Part shown: in pieces, positions 31,126 through 41,205 of the stretch | How the letters are laid out: every line of letters begins with the position of its first letter | Numbering within the stretch: the first letter of the stretch is position 1 | Source: Gracilaria domingensis | Taxonomy: Eukaryota > Rhodophyta > Florideophyceae > Gracilariales > Gracilariaceae | Reading direction: 5' to 3' | Assembly (NCBI GenBank): GCA_022539475.1 | Contig: VCMS01000050.1 | Span: 318,289-382,288 of the forward strand | DNA length: 64,000 nt | Notes under the pieces: generated by a model | What the model saw: the letters and a program-made list of their open reading frames with translations, nothing else | Database searches by the model: none | What the model was told of the DNA's origin: nothing | Made by a program: the position numbers and the translations under genes

Positions 31126-31610
31126 TATCTCAAGTACACGACACGTCTCGGGTACGGGAGTGTCAAGACAATGAAAGACGAAACGTTCTTAGCTCACCGG
31201 CAGGTACGATGAGCGTTGGCCGGGGTCTATAGGTTGCTTTAGATTTGTACATTTCGCACCTGTGTTGGTGCAAGAGTTAAATTTAACCTCGGCAAATGTA
31301 TTCTGTAAAGAGTTTTACCCTTGGTAACCGCTGACGGGGTCGAGCATTATGGATTTGACAAGCATTACCGAATGTATCCACGCTGCGAACTGGTACGTAC
31401 AAAGCTTAAAATAGAGTGTTCACCCCGCTCCTGAGTCAGGAGTGCTGACTGCCACATTGCTGTTTGTTGGGAATACAAATAAGGTTGCTGCCAGCAAAAT
31501 GGTGTAGATGAAGCGAGCTGGTCGTGGCGCTTCTATCTTTGTAGCGACTGTTGTGAAAACAAGAGCAAGCCTGAACACGGCAGTAACGAGACACTGGCTG
31601 CAGAGATAGA
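31126..31610. other. spacer between tandem copies B1 and B2
   Basis: About 0.5 kb of normal composition; no gene seen. Confidence 0.4.
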
Positions 31611-32999
31611 ATGATAATTCCGGTTCATTCAAACATCATTAGCGGCTTGTACGTTGTAGTGTTCGAAACGATGCTTCCGCTCATTCTTGCTATCGCTCTC
31701 CAAACATATATATACGCGCACAACGTACACATCATACACAACCGCAGAGAGTGTATACGGCTCACAACGACGCGGCTTTCAAGTGTAGCCGGATTTGGGA
31801 TCACGTCAAAGAAAACTGGTCGACTTGCCTCGTGGCTCGGATGCGTCTCGTTGATTCTGACCATCGTGGGCAGTTTTTCAATCGATGGTGCATCACGGCA
31901 GGCTTCCAAGTGGGTTACCGTGCCGCTTTTTGTGGCAGTGGCCAACAGGTCGAGCGAGCTTATCGACTTTACCAAGCATGTTTCGCCCGACGGCTCAAGA
32001 GTATCTGCGGCGTTTCTGCTAGCGTCGCAGGCGACTGGTTGCGCGCGTCACAACGAGACGCACCTGATATCTTCTCCGTCCGTGGGAGAGCTGGAGGACG
32101 CCGACAGCCTTGATCGGGTGATACACAAGCCGTATACGTTCATCTCGAACCTGTCGTGCACGGTGGAGGACGATGCGTACGTGCGCGTGGAACATGTGGT
32201 TGCGCGGCTGCAAGCGCTTGACAGCATGGGGGAGCAGTGCTCGTTTAACGCGTCGTGGACGGAAAGGAACGGCTCGCTGTGGCAGGAGCACGTGGGCGTG
32301 CGCTGCGGCGGAATTGAGGCGGTGGAGACATGGTGTGGCAGCTATTTGTTCTACTCGTGCGTGACGCACATTCGGCAGGGAGGGCGGCACTCGTTGCTGT
32401 TCTTCATCAACCGGCGGAATGGCGGGGAGGACGCGCCGATCACATTGCGCGGCAGCTCGAGATCCGAGGCCATCGGCAGCCAGGTGGTGAAGTCCACGGC
32501 GTACCTGATCGCGACGGGCGTGGGCGACATCGAGATGGAGCGCGTGTCGAGCATGGGCATCAAGCGCAGCGTGGCGGTGGAGGTGCGCGCCGGGACGGCG
32601 TTCGAAACCGAGCTCTCGGTGGCGCTGCTGCTGTGCACGGCCGGCGCGGCGGGCGCGGGCACGCTCGCGGCGTGCGCGCTCGCGCTGCGCAGCTGGCGGC
32701 AGCACGTGGCGGCGCGCGCGCTGCGCGGCGCCAACGGCTTCGGCGGCGCGCTGGACGTGCTCGCGCTGGCGGCGCAGGCGGGCGCGCGCCACGAGCAGGC
32801 CGCCGTGGCGGCGCGAGCGCGCGGCGCCGTGGTGGTGGTGGCCGTGAGCGGCGGCGAGCCGCGCGTCGCGCCCATGGCGCCGTGCGCCGCGCGCGCCGCC
32901 GCGTTCGACGAGCGCGCCGTGCACGGCCGCCTGCGGCCGCGCGGCGCCACGGCGCTCGCGCTGCGCCTGCAGCGGCGCGAGCGCGAGCGCGCCGCGTGA
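31611..32999 (+). CDS. three-TM ectodomain membrane protein, tandem copy B2, GC-skewed 3' half
   Basis: 462 aa. TM1 about 11-35, TM2 about 72-91, TM3 about 334-361, tail 100 residues. It is a tandem duplicate of the gene at 29,845 with the same plan and shared motifs in the TM1-TM2 loop and ectodomain opening. The first third has ordinary codons. From about 32,100 the third positions become almost all G/C, and past 32,640 the sequence is near 85-90% G+C. There the TM3 and tail turn into Ala/Arg/Gly-rich sequence, yet the tail still tracks the sister: RGANGFGGALDVLALAA against RGYNSFNSNEDALASAA. So the frame appears real and compositionally drifted. The Ala/Gly TM3 may be weakened. Stop TGA. 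Confidence 0.75.
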   Translation: MIIPVHSNIISGLYVVVFETMLPLILAIALQTYIYAHNVHIIHNRRECIRLTTTRLSSVAGFGITSKKTGRLASWLGCVSLILTIVGSFSIDGASRQASKWVTVPLFVAVANRSSELIDFTKHVSPDGSRVSAAFLLASQATGCARHNETHLISSPSVGELEDADSLDRVIHKPYTFISNLSCTVEDDAYVRVEHVVARLQALDSMGEQCSFNASWTERNGSLWQEHVGVRCGGIEAVETWCGSYLFYSCVTHIRQGGRHSLLFFINRRNGGEDAPITLRGSSRSEAIGSQVVKSTAYLIATGVGDIEMERVSSMGIKRSVAVEVRAGTAFETELSVALLLCTAGAAGAGTLAACALALRSWRQHVAARALRGANGFGGALDVLALAAQAGARHEQAAVAARARGAVVVVAVSGGEPRVAPMAPCAARAAAFDERAVHGRLRPRGATALALRLQRRERERAA

Positions 33000-33463
33000 C
33001 GGCCAGCGCTTGGCCACGCCAAATGGGGCGCGCGCGCCTGCCGATGGCGCTGATGGGCTCCTCGTGGAATGCTGGCTGCTGGCTCGCAGAGAGGTATGGG
33101 ATGCGTACGTTTACCGGCGGTGATGTTCCAGCGGAGGTACGTCCGATTGCCAGCTGTACACGGTTTACGCGGATTGCCAGCTGTACACGGTTGACGCTGA
33201 TCGCCATCAGCGGCGCCGCCGCGGCGGAGAGAGCGCCACAGGCGCAGCTGTGCACGTGCGACACATGTCCGGCCTGCAGCGCGCGTGCCACGCTGCGCGC
33301 GCGCGCGCGCTACGCTGGCGCCGGCCGCGCGCCGGCCGCGCGCGCGGCCACCGGCTCTCAGGTTACCCGCGCGCGCGCTGCCGCCGCCGCCGCCCGCCGC
33401 CGCCGCCGATGCCCACGGCCGCGCGCGCCGCCATCCCCGCGCCGCCCACCGCCGCCCGCCGCC

Positions 33464-33495
<32 letters not shown>

Positions 33496-33499
33496 CGCC
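33000..33499. repeat. GC-rich spacer with a 27-bp tandem duplication
   Basis: Within this spacer a 27-bp unit (gattgccagctgtacacggt + 7 bp) occurs twice in tandem at about 33,145-33,198, with near-identical copies. The rest is GC-rich spacer before the ATG at 33,500. Confidence 0.6.
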
Positions 33500-34420
33500 A
33501 TGCCGCCCGCCGCCAAGCCGCCCGCCGCCGCGCTCTCGCCGTCGCTGCAGCGCCACAAGCGCGCGCAGACGCTGCTGTACGCGCTGCTGGCGCTGCTGTC
33601 GCTGCTCTGCTCGCTCTGCGTGCTGGCGGCGTACGCGCTGCTCTCGCGGCACCCCGCGCTGCCGTTCGCGCTGTGCGCGGCGCCGCCGCGCGGCGGCGCC
33701 GCCGCGGCGCCGCGCGCGCTGCTGGACGCGTTCCACCCGCTGCGCCACGCGCGCCGCCTGCGGCAGCGGCTGCGCGCCGAGTGCCGCGTGGCGCTGCCGT
33801 CCGCCGCGCAGCTGCCGCGCTTCCGCGCGCTGTACCCGCCGCTGTCGCGCTTCGTCATGTACTTCAACGTGCACCAGCTGCTGGAGAACGTGACGCGGCG
33901 CGTGCCGCCGGCGCGCCCGCTGCGCGCGCTGGCGCTGGGCGGCTCGTTCCGCGTGTTTGACCACTTTGGCGACAAGCTGCGCGTGTCGGAGACGCACTAC
34001 CCGCCGGTGGACATCCACGACACGGCGCTGCCGTCCGCGTCGTACGACATTGTGGGCGCCGACCAGGTGATCGAGCACGTGGCGTTGCCGCAGCTGGCCG
34101 TGCTGGAGATGCACCGGCTGCTGCGCCCCGGCGGGCTGGCCATCGTCACCACGTGCGCGTACAACCCCGTGCACGGGCGCGGCTCGTTCGCCGACTTTTG
34201 GCGCTTCATGCGCGACGGGCTGGTGGCGCTCAGCCTGCCGTTCGGCGGCGGCATCGTGCAGTGCGGCACGTGGGGCTCGGCCAGCATGGTGTCCACGCGC
34301 GCGCGCCACTTTGGCAACGCCACGCACGAGACGCTGCTGTTTGAGCGCATGTTTGCGGCCGAGGTGCGCCACAACGACCTGGACAACCCGTTCCAGAGCT
34401 GGATCGTGCTGCGCAAGTGA
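33500..34420 (+). CDS. membrane-anchored methyltransferase-like protein
   Basis: 306 aa from ATG 33,500. A short Pro/Ala-rich N-terminus and one TM (about 22-48) suggest a type II membrane protein, typical of Golgi enzymes. The C-terminal half matches the later motifs of class I SAM methyltransferases: SYDIVGADQVIEHV (post-motif II), then EMHRLLRPGGLAIVTTC, then a hydrophobic/aromatic end. Motif I is poor: ALALGGSFRVFDHFGD replaces the usual GxGxG loop, so cofactor binding is uncertain. Nearly all third positions are G/C and the N-terminal half is Ala/Arg-rich, matching the GC island. Homologues of this plan in algae often act on polysaccharides; that is inference. Stop TGA. Long overlapping frames on both strands here are GC artefacts. 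Confidence 0.65.
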   Translation: MPPAAKPPAAALSPSLQRHKRAQTLLYALLALLSLLCSLCVLAAYALLSRHPALPFALCAAPPRGGAAAAPRALLDAFHPLRHARRLRQRLRAECRVALPSAAQLPRFRALYPPLSRFVMYFNVHQLLENVTRRVPPARPLRALALGGSFRVFDHFGDKLRVSETHYPPVDIHDTALPSASYDIVGADQVIEHVALPQLAVLEMHRLLRPGGLAIVTTCAYNPVHGRGSFADFWRFMRDGLVALSLPFGGGIVQCGTWGSASMVSTRARHFGNATHETLLFERMFAAEVRHNDLDNPFQSWIVLRK

Positions 34421-36259
34421 GTACGGACTTGTCGACTCGACCAAAAAGCGGCGCCGCAAGCTCACAGCGCCGCCAAGCGCTGTGTGCGCTGGGCACGTGG
34501 CCAGCTATCCACGCGCTCACGTTTCACTGTCATGCGCTCAGCTCGTTACTTGCTGCATTGCTCAACACACACACACACACACACACCAACCTTGCTCCAT
34601 GTTTCAGTAAACGGCACATCGAACGCTAGGGTTAAAGAGCGCTTATTCTATCGTGTCCCTCATGCGGCCACCTCGGCCTGTCGAAACCTCGCCGCATCGA
34701 CATCTCCAGTTGAGACGCTGCCCGTTGACAGTTGGCAAGCTGTCGCTTGAAAAGCAGTGCGTTGCGAGACTGCAGCCAGAGCCACAACAGATGCAGTCAA
34801 ACCCGATCGGGTACGGCCCATGTGGCCGGGGGGTGCCTGGCCCCAGGGGATGCGCTATGGCCACCACTTGTTTGGCCTCAGTCTGAACGCCCTCATATCC
34901 GAACGCCCTGCCCCACGAGACGGCCCAACAGCCGCCCCCAAGTCGCCATGCACTTTGGTCGCGCACGTCCGGAGGCAGGCCTACCACGTGCATGATGGGA
35001 CGAACAAACCGGCCTATCATACCGCGTTCATACGTTGAACAATTCCTGCGCGCATGCTGCGAGCACCAATCCGCCATGCCGCGCTCATGTCGAAGGCGTC
35101 GCTTGCAGTTTGCTGCCTGGCCCCGTTCCTGACCACATGGCCCGAGATCCGAAACCAGTTGGCTGTAATTCATTACAGTTAAACCAAAACAAGTTCGACA
35201 ACAGAGAGTTTCCGTTGTCCGTTCTTTCATTTGCTCCTTCTTCGCTAGTAATAGTTATTGTGCGAAAGCCTAACCTCTCTTTAACGCCGAGTCTGTTCTT
35301 TGAGTTTTCCCCAAGCGATGCAGATATTTGACACTCGTCGTTGCATGTGGCCCTTGCGCCGCTGGCCGCATCGACGCATGTGCGATAAGCCAACCGCAAC
35401 AACTCACGTGCATTCGACCGCCTCATCCCATGAAAGCATGGAGACGTTCAGTTCTCCGCAAGAAACACGCATGAACCGAAAGCTAACGAGCACTCGAGAT
35501 CCGTTTACCATGTAAATTCCACCATTTCCCCCATCCCGTTTTCCCAATCTTATGCTTCAATGCGGTTGGAGGTCGCGCCCCGACAACACTGTCTTTGAAC
35601 GAACCAACGTATCCAGTACCCCAGATCGTATGCACTGGATATGATCGTCCCGAGAGGCAGGTCATACAATGTATGCACTTCCGCCTACTACAAGGCAGAA
35701 ATGGCCCGCCCAACCAGTACCTGATGCTCTACTTTTGCTGACTTGAGGGTTCGAGCGCTGGCCGTTGAACAGTGAATTCCTGCCCACTTCAAATCGTCAT
35801 CTTCGAACACTGGTACTCCGGCCCAACCACCAGCTGCTTAGAACTGTGTTCTCACAACAGAAGAAATTGTCGGCACTGGATTCCGCTCGAATGCCGCTCG
35901 AATGCCGCACTTCTCTGAGACCACTGATATGGCAAATATCCGTCACTGGTAGTCTCGCCTTCACATACAAACTGAAACAATGTTGTAGTGCTTCTTTTTC
36001 AGGGCAAAATATGATAAAGATTTCTCGCTCGGACGAGCCCCTAGCAGATTATCATGCGGAAGGGAAGAAGGTTTAGTTCGTCACGTGAACTGCAATCAGG
36101 AATCTCGGTAAGAGATACATAAATTAGTATGATGCTCGTTGGAGTATCGCCTTCCTCTTCCCCACCACAACCTCCGATCGCTGCACTGCTGGAAAATTCC
36201 GCAGCGCCTGCAAGACTTGCTCGTCTCAAGTGTCATTTGGAAATTCAATTCAAGTCATT
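34421..36259. other. 1.8-kb intergenic
   Basis: Composition returns to normal at about 34,430. An (AC)11 microsatellite lies at 34,565-34,586. No credible gene on either strand. Confidence 0.4.
34565..34586 (+). repeat. (AC)11 microsatellite
   Basis: Eleven perfect AC units about 145 bp after the methyltransferase-like gene. Confidence 0.9.
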
Positions 36260-37756
36260 ATGGGTGTCTTTTCGATCCCAGCTTTCTTCATTGTGTTGCG
36301 AGAAGTGCTGGAGGCATGTCTTGTGGTTGGTATTGTGCTGGCTTATATTAACAAAATTGGAGCCACTCAATATAGGAAATATGTATGGTATGGTGCGATC
36401 GGTGGTATCGTCGTTTCCCTCGCAGCCGGACTTGCATTTGGAATCGTAGTTTGGACGAGAGGAGATCAGCTGTTCACGGGTTCTACCGAGAAAATTTTCG
36501 AGGGCATTACTTTCTTGGTGGCCGCCTCGTTGCTGACATGGATGATTGTCTGGATGATGATTCTTGGAAAGAACTTGCGTGCCAGCCTTGAGAAGGATGT
36601 GGATGAGATCATTGATGATGACGACAAGAGTCCTCTTCAACGCAAGCTGGCCATATTCTTCATGGTGTTCGTCCAGGTCCTGCGCGAAGGAATTGAAACA
36701 GTTATCTTTCTCATCGGAACTGCGAATGCTGACGATAGCGGAGGCTGGCGTGCGATCCCCTTAGCCGGTGTTCTGGCCATTATTGTTGGCATTGGTGCAT
36801 CGTATCTTGTGTTCCAGGGCTTGCTTCAATTGGATATTCTCAAGTTCTTCTTGGTGTCTAGCTTCATCTTGATGGCCTTCGCAGCCGGGCTTGTGAGTCA
36901 CGCTTTCCATGAACTGCAAGAGGTGGATTGGTTCGGCGCATGGAAGCCTTCTGAGGAACGTGACTGGTACAATGCTACTATGTGGTCTACGAAAGCTTGC
37001 TGCCATGACAAGGAAAATGAATTCTTTGCCATGTTGCGCGCTTTGTTCGGCTACCAGGACACGCCGACCTTTGTTGAGTGGGCGACGTACTTCGGCTACT
37101 GGTTGATCATTGTTGTGGTGTTTATCGGGATTAACTGGCAGGTGGTTCGCGCTTCACGATCCAGGATTCTGTCGCTGGCAAAGAAGCTTTCCATCTGGTC
37201 TTTGCTGTTCACCTTTGTCGGATTTGTATTCACTTTAATGAACGTGACCTGGATTGGCGTTACCACCATGACTCTCGGCCTGATTCTGTCTGTTTTGACC
37301 GTTGTCTCCCTGTTCGAGAGCACTCTCCGTTTACTGAAGCCACTGAAGAAGTCCCGCCGTGTTCTTCTACTCGCGTGCGGAGTTGGATGGGCGTTGCTGA
37401 TGGCGTTCATGTTCGTGCTTCATTTGGTGCAGATGCAGTGCGAGGGGAGGGAGGATCAATGCGAAATGGCGATGTTCTTCTTCTTCGGACTGATCTTCGA
37501 TCCGGACTTTGTTGTTCTGGGACGTCAGGAGAAGTCTTGGCCGGCACTCGCAGTTCTCTCCATATCTATTGTGTTGACGGTGTACTTTTTCGGAGCTCTG
37601 GCTTTCACTGTTATCTTGAGCTCTTTCAACGTTAGCTCCGATGGTGACTATGTGGGTGATGACGGCATGGTCAAGGTTGCCGACACGGACGGCGCGGATG
37701 TGAGTGATGATGTCGCAGAGACGGCTTCTGCGCAACCCAAGGCGGTTGCTGTTTGA
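36260..37756 (+). CDS. FTR1: FTR1-family high-affinity iron permease
   Basis: 498 aa from ATG 36,260; a longer frame upstream starts only with GTG. TM1 contains REVLE at residues 14-18, and TM4 contains REGIE at residues 142-146. These REXLE motifs bind ferric iron in FTR1-type permeases. Seven or more hydrophobic helices span the protein and the C-terminal tail is acidic (about 460-498). In fungi the permease works with a multicopper ferroxidase; none is seen in this window. Expected at the plasma membrane for iron uptake. The protein is longer than the roughly 400 aa usual for yeast Ftr1, due to a lumenal/extracellular loop (about 220-290) with a Cys pair. Stop TGA. Confidence 0.9.
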   Translation: MGVFSIPAFFIVLREVLEACLVVGIVLAYINKIGATQYRKYVWYGAIGGIVVSLAAGLAFGIVVWTRGDQLFTGSTEKIFEGITFLVAASLLTWMIVWMMILGKNLRASLEKDVDEIIDDDDKSPLQRKLAIFFMVFVQVLREGIETVIFLIGTANADDSGGWRAIPLAGVLAIIVGIGASYLVFQGLLQLDILKFFLVSSFILMAFAAGLVSHAFHELQEVDWFGAWKPSEERDWYNATMWSTKACCHDKENEFFAMLRALFGYQDTPTFVEWATYFGYWLIIVVVFIGINWQVVRASRSRILSLAKKLSIWSLLFTFVGFVFTLMNVTWIGVTTMTLGLILSVLTVVSLFESTLRLLKPLKKSRRVLLLACGVGWALLMAFMFVLHLVQMQCEGREDQCEMAMFFFFGLIFDPDFVVLGRQEKSWPALAVLSISIVLTVYFFGALAFTVILSSFNVSSDGDYVGDDGMVKVADTDGADVSDDVAETASAQPKAVAV

Positions 37757-39624
37757 GTTCGGGCCGCCCAACGCCGGCTAGTTAGTAGCTCGAAGGGAAC
37801 GCCATCGCGCTGGGGGCTACTGACAGTAATCAGAAGATACTCAACGCCCCTCAACTCTTTTTTTTGGAATAACTTTTTATTGTTGGCACAAATTAATCAA
37901 TTCAAATTTCGAGCCTTGCTGTGCAATGTGGCCACTTGTACTTTCGGTAGATCGTTGGAACGTCATTTTGACATGCCATGCCATACGATATCACTCATGT
38001 GACACCTTGTCGACTCAGATGGCGTTCGCAACCATGGTTCATCGAAAACCAGCATGTTCGCTCTCGGAAGCATCATTCCGTTCAGCAACTTGCATCACAT
38101 GCATCTCCCTCGCAAATATCTACCATCATCGCACACGAACAGTGCGTGATAACCAACCGCTCCTTGGATATCGCACGGGGCGAGGGAGGTAACCAAATCC
38201 GATATGATGAAGTCGCGTCAAGAGTTAATTCTTTTATTCCTCTATGTACGCTTCGCCAGAAGAGCGCCCTCGAGACAGTTGCTCGTCTCGGCTGAAGCAA
38301 TAGGACAAGAGCTCAAGCGCACTACAACAAATGTAACGGGTGGGTGGGAAGATAAAAGCAAAATCCCCGTTGCTGTGAAACGAATACAGCAAACGTGACG
38401 GCGGGCATCTTCAGCGCTCGGGAGGGTGCGGCGATTGCAAGCGGATGTGCAGACCAGAATATGAAGAGGAGTCCTGACGTCCTGCTCAAGAACATGTAGC
38501 ATTCTTTTTCTGGGTTGTCCAGTAATTTCAAACAGAAGCTGTAGCTCAACCGATAAAATAGCGAACACTACAGACCACAGACACACACATGTTTTGAAGG
38601 GCAAACACAGCACCACATCAGCACCAAGCCCGTGATCCATATATAGCACGCACATGCGTCTCGCTCCGGCGCGCTCCAAAAACCATCATCTGCGACTAGT
38701 CCATTAACTAATTCAAAAGCTGCCTGTCTCTTCACAGTTTTGCTTCCATTAGTCGACACATAACAATCTAGGTCTATTGCGAAGCACGACGAAGTGGATT
38801 TATTTGGGCGAATTGACACGCGTCGGATTCACGATGCTCTACAAATTCTACGCTGGCGGTGCGAGGGATTGCGCCGCCGTCGGGTTCTGCTCGATCTTCG
38901 TCGTCGTCGCGATCGCATTGCGGAGAGCGGATCTACCGACGTAGAGTCGATCCTGGTTGATTTGTTTTCCCAACCCTCCCAACCCTTGGGGAGCAGCACC
39001 TTCCTTCTGGGAACTTGCTGTGTGCTTTGGAATGTTTCCATTCGCACGACGGGAACGATGTCCGTTCCCGTCCCTCCCTCCATTTCTCCGTCACCCCCTC
39101 CTTTCTCCGAGACATGAAAGATCTTGAGGGAGAAAACTCGTCAAACTAGCGAACAATAAGCGCGTTATATCCAAACCCTAGTGCAAATAACGGGGCGCGA
39201 GGTGACTGAAAGGTCCGAAGCCGAACGCCAGCATACTACCTGCTGTGTGCTTTATCGATATCTTTATCGACAGCGCTTCACAGCCGAAGATTCTCTGCAG
39301 ATGAGCTTTCAAGCTTACACAAACGATTTTCCTGCTTCAATATCGAAAGACGTGTCGCATGAAGACGTTTTCCGTCTCAAGGTGTGCGAAAATTCAGTTT
39401 GCCTCACGGAGCAGCTATTGGGCACCGAAAACTTAACCGTTCGTCAACGCGAATTACTTACGGCGGCTGCAGCTGCTGCTCCTTCTTGAGTTCTCATCCC
39501 TCACTGTCCTTCCTCGCGCTGCTAATAAGCCTGCAAAGTGTCAGCCACGTTTCAAGCACGTGAGATTTCAGCTTCCGTCAATTCCTGAATATTCAAAGTG
39601 AAGTTCGTCGCCACTTCAGAGGCG
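37757..39624. other. 1.9-kb intergenic, possible small ORF
   Basis: No sure gene. A 62-codon ATG-started frame at 39,301-39,489 ends in an Ala run and has no known domain. A minus-strand frame at 38,242-38,679 has a TATATA nearby but no recognisable features. Both are left uncalled. Confidence 0.35.
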
Positions 39625-39631
39625 TATAAAA
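39625..39631 (+). promoter_or_regulatory. TATA box of the metallopeptidase gene
   Basis: TATAAAA 102 bp before ATG 39,733. An ATG at 39,638 would lie upstream of the expected transcription start and opens only a short frame, so the downstream ATG is preferred. Confidence 0.5.
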
Positions 39632-39732
39632 GACTCCATGGCGCTCCTTCCAGTGTATCGAACTCTTCTCCTCGCTAGCACCGAGAGAAAAGAATACATT
39701 TGATCAATCTACATAATTATACAAGCCTGCCA

Positions 39733-41205
39733 ATGGAGCATCCGTACAAAGTCAATGTCGTTTATCTCGTCCCCTCTGGTCAGAATCCCTTCAATGATCT
39801 GAAGCCCCGATGGACGCGCATGCTAAACTATATTCAGGACTTCTACAAAAGCGAGATGGCCCGCCATGGGTTTGGAGAAAAAACGTTTGGACTACCTTAT
39901 GATTCCAATGGAATGGTTTCAATCGCTTTGTTCAACACTGCAACGCAATGTTCTTCATACGTTGCGAATTTAGATTTGGCCAAGGCCGACGTCAGGAATT
40001 TTTATCAGACCGAAAAGAAATTTAGTGATCACTATTTAGTTATCATTCCTACTGATTCCCCGGATCCCAGAGATCCAGAGAGTCATGGTCACAGAGGACC
40101 TCCATGTGTTGGGTACATTAATGAAGGAATCTGTTTTGCAGTCGATTATGAAGGGTTTGATATCCAATACGTGAACGGCAACTCTGGAAAGATTCAGAAA
40201 AATAAGTGGCTTGGCGGAATTGCCCATGAGCTCGGTCACGGTTTGAATCTTCCTCACAATGGTGTCCGAAAATCGCAGAGGCCAGAAGTCGCGCTCATGG
40301 GTCACGGGAATGAACACTTCACCCAAGGTGAGGTTTTCTTGACAAAAGCCAGTTGTGCTGTGCTCAACAATTGTCAGGTTTTCAGCGATGTCCAAAGAGA
40401 GTTCCGTACTAAAACTAATCCAGAATTCTCCCTTCGCAATCTACACATAACTTTCGGAAACGACTCTATATACATTAACTCTGCATACGATGCGAAGAAA
40501 CGAGTTAATGCGGTTACTGTGTACGTGGATGACTTTGACGACTTTTCCCCCGTCGGTGATGACAGCTTTCCCAACGGCTATTATGATGCAGAGTCTTGGT
40601 GTGTTCTTGATGTATCTGAACAGACTTTCTCGTTGACGATCCCGACAAGTGAGATTGAACGGACGCACAAAGATGTATTCTACGTCCGGATTTGGTACTT
40701 GTTTGAAGACGGAACTTATCATGAAGAAGTGCGCCAATTCAGACACAAAAGTGCGGCCGACTACGCTGGTGAAGACTACCACTTTGAGAAAAGGGATTCC
40801 TGGATCCTTTCGGTGAGCTCTCAGAACAGTGCTGATGGATTGAAGGAGAAGATGATAGACGGTCAAGAAGGCACATTCTGGAGTTCTCAGCAGGTGGGAA
40901 TAAAATATGATCATCCACACACGATTGAGGTCATGATGGGATATACCACCTGGTTACGAGGACTTTCTTTCAGACAGAGCGAAAATATACATTGCATCAA
41001 AGCTTGTTCTATATATGTTGCCGACACGGAAAGCCCAGGGATCTTCCAAAAAGTGATGGACACCAAACTGCAGAATACAAATATCAAGCAGTTCATTGAA
41101 TTCCCGAAAAAGCAGAAGGCCGTAGGCTTTAAGGTTGTCACGCACTCCGCCTGGGATCCCTACGACCCCAAACCCGCTGCTCTAGCCGAAATAGGAGCAT
41201 GGTAA
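39733..41205 (+). CDS. zinc metallopeptidase (metzincin-like) with F5/8C-type C-terminal domain
   Basis: 490 aa from ATG 39,733. The zinc site HELGHGLNLPH is at residues 165-175 (H165, H169, H175 ligands, E166 catalytic), followed by MGHG, a likely Met-turn. The preceding domain (VNVVYLVPSGQNPFND, then FYKSEMARHGFGEKTF) matches the fungal/bacterial 'putative peptidase' type of metallopeptidase as I recall it. A middle beta-rich segment (about 235-350) is followed by a C-terminal region of about 140 residues reading like a discoidin/F5-8C carbohydrate-binding fold: KMIDGQEGTFWSS, then FRQSENIHCIKACSIYVADT, ending PAALAEIGAW. No signal peptide, although the glycan-binding domain would suggest export. 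Stop TAA. Confidence 0.8.
   Translation: MEHPYKVNVVYLVPSGQNPFNDLKPRWTRMLNYIQDFYKSEMARHGFGEKTFGLPYDSNGMVSIALFNTATQCSSYVANLDLAKADVRNFYQTEKKFSDHYLVIIPTDSPDPRDPESHGHRGPPCVGYINEGICFAVDYEGFDIQYVNGNSGKIQKNKWLGGIAHELGHGLNLPHNGVRKSQRPEVALMGHGNEHFTQGEVFLTKASCAVLNNCQVFSDVQREFRTKTNPEFSLRNLHITFGNDSIYINSAYDAKKRVNAVTVYVDDFDDFSPVGDDSFPNGYYDAESWCVLDVSEQTFSLTIPTSEIERTHKDVFYVRIWYLFEDGTYHEEVRQFRHKSAADYAGEDYHFEKRDSWILSVSSQNSADGLKEKMIDGQEGTFWSSQQVGIKYDHPHTIEVMMGYTTWLRGLSFRQSENIHCIKACSIYVADTESPGIFQKVMDTKLQNTNIKQFIEFPKKQKAVGFKVVTHSAWDPYDPKPAALAEIGAW

Larger units (their letters stand above)
32100..34430. other. GC-saturated island
   Basis: Visible base composition shifts from about half G+C to over 75%, with stretches (32,640-33,000; 33,290-33,960) dominated by gcg, cgc and gccgcc. 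The island starts inside one gene, spans the spacer and ends at the end of the next gene. CpG is abundant. Because stops are A/T-rich, all six frames stay open here, which creates long false ORFs on both strands. Confidence 0.85.

Noticed and set aside
32019-34465. Very long frames on the minus strand (over 700 codons) and a 696-codon plus-strand frame starting at 32,330
   Set aside because: They arise because the GC island has almost no A/T-rich stop codons. Only the plus-strand gene 31,611-32,999 and the ATG at 33,500 show homology or domain logic.
38242-38679. 145-codon minus-strand frame near a TATATA
   Set aside because: Cys/Val-rich without recognisable order; insufficient evidence for a gene.
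39301-39489. 62-codon ATG frame ending in an Ala run
   Set aside because: Too short and without homology; mentioned in the intergenic note only.
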